Below are positions 61,337 through 64,000 of a stretch of DNA of 64,000 nucleotides, in pieces. Source of the DNA: HKST-UBA178 sp965223815 (GTDB lineage: Bacteria > Pseudomonadota > Gammaproteobacteria > Chromatiales > Chromatiaceae); contig OZ245019.1 in assembly GCA_965223815.1 (NCBI GenBank), forward strand, positions 1,302,001-1,366,000, read 5' to 3'. Each line of letters starts with the position of its first letter. Position 1 is the stretch's first letter. The notes under the pieces were generated by a model. It had not been told where the DNA came from and made no database searches. It worked only from the letters and a program-made list of their open reading frames with translations. A program made the translations under genes and the position numbers.

Positions 61337-61937
61337 TCAACAGCAGGTGCCTGACGAGGATCGTCGGCAGTACTTTCGTATTGATGACCAGGTGACACTG
61401 AGCTACCAGACAGTCCCTGAAGATACACTTGCGGAAAAAATTGAACACCTGGATAAGGGGCTAGAGAGTGATTTTTCAGTAATGAGCAATCTCTCGGTGA
61501 TCAGCCAGGAGATGTCTGGTGTGTTGCGAAAAATCGAGGTAAGCAATCCAGATGTTGCCCGTTATTTAAAATCGCTGGACCAAAAAATCGAGTTGCTCGG
61601 CAGGGCGTTTCTGGCCTGGACGAGCGATCTCGGTGATCAGCCCGCCAGTGCAGTCAACCTAAGTGCGAACGGGATGGCTTTTACCACGAGCGAGCAGCTG
61701 CAAGCTGGGGATCTACTCGAGCTCAAGCTATTGCTTCCCTCGTTTACCGGCCTCGTGGTCTACGCCGAAGTGATTGCCTGTGAGACTATAACGGTCGAAC
61801 ATTCGGAAGAGCCGCTGTTTCAGATTCGGGTGACTTTCAGGCATCTGCGCGAGAACGATCGCGACCTATTGATTCGTCACGTGCTCCAGCGACAGAGTGA
61901 GAGTTTGCGCAGGCGGCGGGAAGCAAGGGAAAGCTGA
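61326..61937 (+). CDS. PilZ-domain protein
   Basis: A 203-residue protein. The PilZ c-di-GMP motif appears as RRQYFRIDDQ near residues 13-22 and NLSANGMAF near 113-121, with a helical insert between. It is encoded next to the flagellar stator genes, so it may adjust motility to c-di-GMP, as YcgR does. That role is inferred. The start is ATG 61326. Confidence 0.85.
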   Translation: MADDQQQVPDEDRRQYFRIDDQVTLSYQTVPEDTLAEKIEHLDKGLESDFSVMSNLSVISQEMSGVLRKIEVSNPDVARYLKSLDQKIELLGRAFLAWTSDLGDQPASAVNLSANGMAFTTSEQLQAGDLLELKLLLPSFTGLVVYAEVIACETITVEHSEEPLFQIRVTFRHLRENDRDLLIRHVLQRQSESLRRRREARES

Positions 61938-62085
61938 CCCCTAACTCTCCGGTTATGGTAAGATCCTGAGCCCCGAGCCCCTCCGCGGTCATAGGCCCTC
62001 TCTGGATTTCGGCTTATTCGATTTGGCCTGCGTATGGGCATATCAATCCAGTATTACCTAGGTAGAGCACCAGGGGGATTCCAAG

Positions 62086-62400
62086 ATGCCTTTATATGAA
62101 TACCGTTGCGAGGCCTGCAGCCATGAACTCGAGGCAATCCAGAAGCTAAACGCACCTGCCTTGAGTGACTGCCCGGTATGTGGAGAACCGAAACTGAAGA
62201 AGCAGATCTCTGCCGCGGCGTTTCGCCTCAAGGGTAGCGGTTGGTACGAAACTGATTTCAAGGGTGACAAAAAGAAGAATCTCCATGACGCGGGCGGGGA
62301 GGGGCAGCAAAAGTCCAGCAACTCCGAAAAACCGACTCCGAAAACCACAGATGCCAAGGCTGGAAAAGAGACCGGAGCGTCGTCAAAGCCAGTGGAATGA
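62086..62400 (+). CDS. FmdB-type zinc ribbon protein
   Basis: A 104-residue protein that starts MPLYEYRCEACSHELE and has a second zinc pair in SDCPVCGEPKLKKQ, giving four cysteines for one zinc ion. A polar, low-complexity tail rich in Lys, Ser and Thr follows. FmdB family proteins are often encoded just before aspS, as here. Function unclear. The ATG has an AGGGGGA site upstream. Confidence 0.9.
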   Translation: MPLYEYRCEACSHELEAIQKLNAPALSDCPVCGEPKLKKQISAAAFRLKGSGWYETDFKGDKKKNLHDAGGEGQQKSSNSEKPTPKTTDAKAGKETGASSKPVE

Positions 62401-62541
62401 GTGCCGTCAGGGAGCAGCGGCAGGGTCGAGGATGGCATAGTTGTCCGCCGTCTAAACTTGCGCCCACCGGCGCTAGTCTTTAACATTCCCGCTTTTTCAT
62501 ACCCTTTCGGGTCCACAGCCCAGCAGACGGAAACCAAGCCC

Positions 62542-64000
62542 ATGCGCACTCACTATTGCGGAAACGTAAATGCCTCACACGTTGGACAGGAGGTTGAGCT
62601 CTGTGGGTGGGTTCACCGGCGCCGGGACCACGGAGGCGTGATATTCATCGATCTTCGAGATCGGGAAGGGCTGGTTCAAGTGGTCTACGATCCAGATCTT
62701 CCGGGCATTTTCCAGATCGCTGAACAAATCCGAAACGAGTTTGTAGTAGCGGTACGAGGCCGAGTCAGAGCCCGACCGGAGGGATCGGTTAATCCCGATC
62801 TAGCTACCGGTGAGATAGAAGTACTGGGCTTGGGGCTTGAGGTTCTGAATCCCTCCGAGACACCCCCATTCCAATTGGATGAACACGAAAAGGCCTCGGA
62901 AGAGGTGCGCCTGCGCCATCGCTATATCGACTTGCGCAGACCTGAAATGCTGTCACGGATCAAGATCCGGGCCGCGGTCACCCGGGCTATGCGCAACTAT
63001 CTCGACGCACAAGGTTTTCTGGATATCGAGACGCCCATGTTAACCCGTGCGACCCCAGAGGGGGCTCGGGATTATCTGGTGCCCTCCCGAACCCACCCCG
63101 GTAAATTCTTCGCCCTGCCCCAATCACCCCAATTGTTCAAGCAGCTGCTGATGATGTCAGGGATGGACCGCTACTATCAGATCGTCCGATGTTTTCGCGA
63201 TGAGGATCTAAGGGCTGATCGACAGCCCGAGTTCACTCAATTGGACATAGAGACCTCTTTTCTCAACGAAGCGGAGTTCATGGCGTTGATGGAAGAGATG
63301 ATCCGGGAGGTTGTACGGGCAGTTCGTGGTGAGGAACTGCCCGATCCCTTCCCGCAAATGACTTATAAAGAGGCAATGCGTCGCTTTGGATCCGATCGCC
63401 CGGATCTGCGGTGTTCCCTGGAACTGGTCGATATGGGTGACCTGATGACAGGAGTGGATTTCAAGGTGTTTTCCGGCCCCGCCAACGATCCTGGCGGGCG
63501 GGTGGCTGCCTTGAAATTACCTGGAGGGACTCAGCTGACGCGCAAGGAGATCGACGGTTATACAGAGTATGTCTCCATCTATGGCGCCCGAGGACTTGCA
63601 TATATTAAGGTGAACGAACTGTCCAAGGGCCGTGAGGGCCTCCAGTCTCCAATCTTGAAATTTTTACCCGATGAAGTGGTTAACGCCATGCTTGAGCGAA
63701 CCGCCGCCAAAGACGGTGATTTAATTTTCTTTGGCGCCGACAGTGCCCGTGTGGTCAACGAATCCCTGGGTGCCTTGCGCGTCAAGTTGGGGGAGGACCG
63801 AGGACTGATGTCCTCCGGCTGGCATCCCCTCTGGGTTGTGGATTTTCCCATGTTCGAGTGGGATGAACACGGTCAGCGGTGGAATGCGTTACATCATCCC
63901 TTCACTGCTCCGAAAGTGGATCATGAGCCCCTACTGGAGAGTGACCCAGGTGCTTGTGAGTCCAGAGCGTACGATATGGTAATGAATGGCATGGAGTTGG
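62542..64000 (+). CDS. aspS: Aspartyl-tRNA synthetase (partial, 3' end off the window)
   Basis: Class II synthetase running off the right edge. The first 486 codons are present. The OB fold (CGWVHRRRDHGGVIFIDLRDR, here as GWVHRRRDHGGVIF) binds the anticodon, motif 1 leads into TPMLTRATPEGARDYLVPSR, and motif 2 is YQIVRCFRDEDLRADRQPEF. A GAD insert domain follows, as in bacterial enzymes. It ends in the window at the YDMVMNGMEL region near the active site. About 100 residues are missing. Confidence 0.96.
   Translation, partial: MRTHYCGNVNASHVGQEVELCGWVHRRRDHGGVIFIDLRDREGLVQVVYDPDLPGIFQIAEQIRNEFVVAVRGRVRARPEGSVNPDLATGEIEVLGLGLEVLNPSETPPFQLDEHEKASEEVRLRHRYIDLRRPEMLSRIKIRAAVTRAMRNYLDAQGFLDIETPMLTRATPEGARDYLVPSRTHPGKFFALPQSPQLFKQLLMMSGMDRYYQIVRCFRDEDLRADRQPEFTQLDIETSFLNEAEFMALMEEMIREVVRAVRGEELPDPFPQMTYKEAMRRFGSDRPDLRCSLELVDMGDLMTGVDFKVFSGPANDPGGRVAALKLPGGTQLTRKEIDGYTEYVSIYGARGLAYIKVNELSKGREGLQSPILKFLPDEVVNAMLERTAAKDGDLIFFGADSARVVNESLGALRVKLGEDRGLMSSGWHPLWVVDFPMFEWDEHGQRWNALHHPFTAPKVDHEPLLESDPGACESRAYDMVMNGMEL

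Noticed and set aside
1..64000. CRISPR arrays, tRNA, rRNA, IS elements or prophage genes
   Set aside because: I looked for spaced repeats, tRNA-like folds, transposase motifs and integrases in gaps and frames and saw none; a dedicated search tool could still find a short element.

Overview
The window reads as the chromosome of a free-living or symbiotic gammaproteobacterium, most likely an aerobic sulfur oxidiser. The evidence is a sulfide:quinone reductase with all three catalytic cysteines, an exported DsrE-like protein, a caa3-type cytochrome c oxidase cluster, a Suf operon, a two-subunit 2-oxoacid:ferredoxin oxidoreductase, a PomAB-type flagellar stator, ExeA/GspB, PBP1b and outer-membrane lipoproteins. 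Genes are dense and mostly in short operons. I saw no insertion sequence, prophage, CRISPR array, rRNA or tRNA.

Layout. 1-3447: end of sufB, then sufC, sufD, sufT, sufA-like and sufE, with no sufS in place. 3466-6423: ferredoxin-NADP reductase, ferrochelatase and a MoaB/CinA-type domain protein. 6612-9971: small proteins, a Blc-type lipocalin, a glycosyltransferase and a LON-domain protein with a short upstream ORF. 9972-14294 (minus): ABC ATPase, fused FtsX-type permease and AttH/CrtC-like lipoprotein. 14631-16500: DUF1801 and asnS. 16557-24869: respiratory block with Sco, CtaB, a thioredoxin-like membrane protein, SURF1, a DUF2909-like protein, subunit III, CtaG, a 47-residue membrane protein, subunits I and II, and DUF2244. 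25072-29695: DUF2189, a HAD phosphatase and dnaE2 behind a near-consensus SOS box.

30026-36184: sqr, ispG, DsrE-like, a DUF6858-like protein and an Fnr-family regulator coupled to trpB2. 36394-39245: Uup and a YpfJ-type metalloprotease. 39291-43261 (minus): GspB, ExeA and two uncharacterised genes, one a 67-residue gene with its own terminator. 43454-48653: riboflavin synthase, an FAH-family protein, an RRM protein, and a KorA-KorB-ferritin-like operon. 48886-52539: L,D-transpeptidase, PBP1b and a TPR lipoprotein. 52593-55768: a DUF6998-like protein paired with a YoaA/DinG helicase, then tsaB. 55892-64000: a small exported protein, an aminotransferase, an EamA transporter, an SDR, PomA-PomB-(47-codon ORF)-PilZ, an FmdB zinc ribbon and the start of aspS.

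No wholly new system is certain. The best leads are the DUF6998-helicase pair (a possible nuclease-helicase module), the ferritin-like protein in the Kor operon, an LpoP-like activator beside PBP1b, several unannotated small ORFs that overlap neighbouring genes, a clear SOS box on an orphan dnaE2, a long dyad in the divergent ABC/DUF1801 promoter, and a Suf operon that lacks its cysteine desulfurase. Operator, promoter and start-site calls were made by eye.
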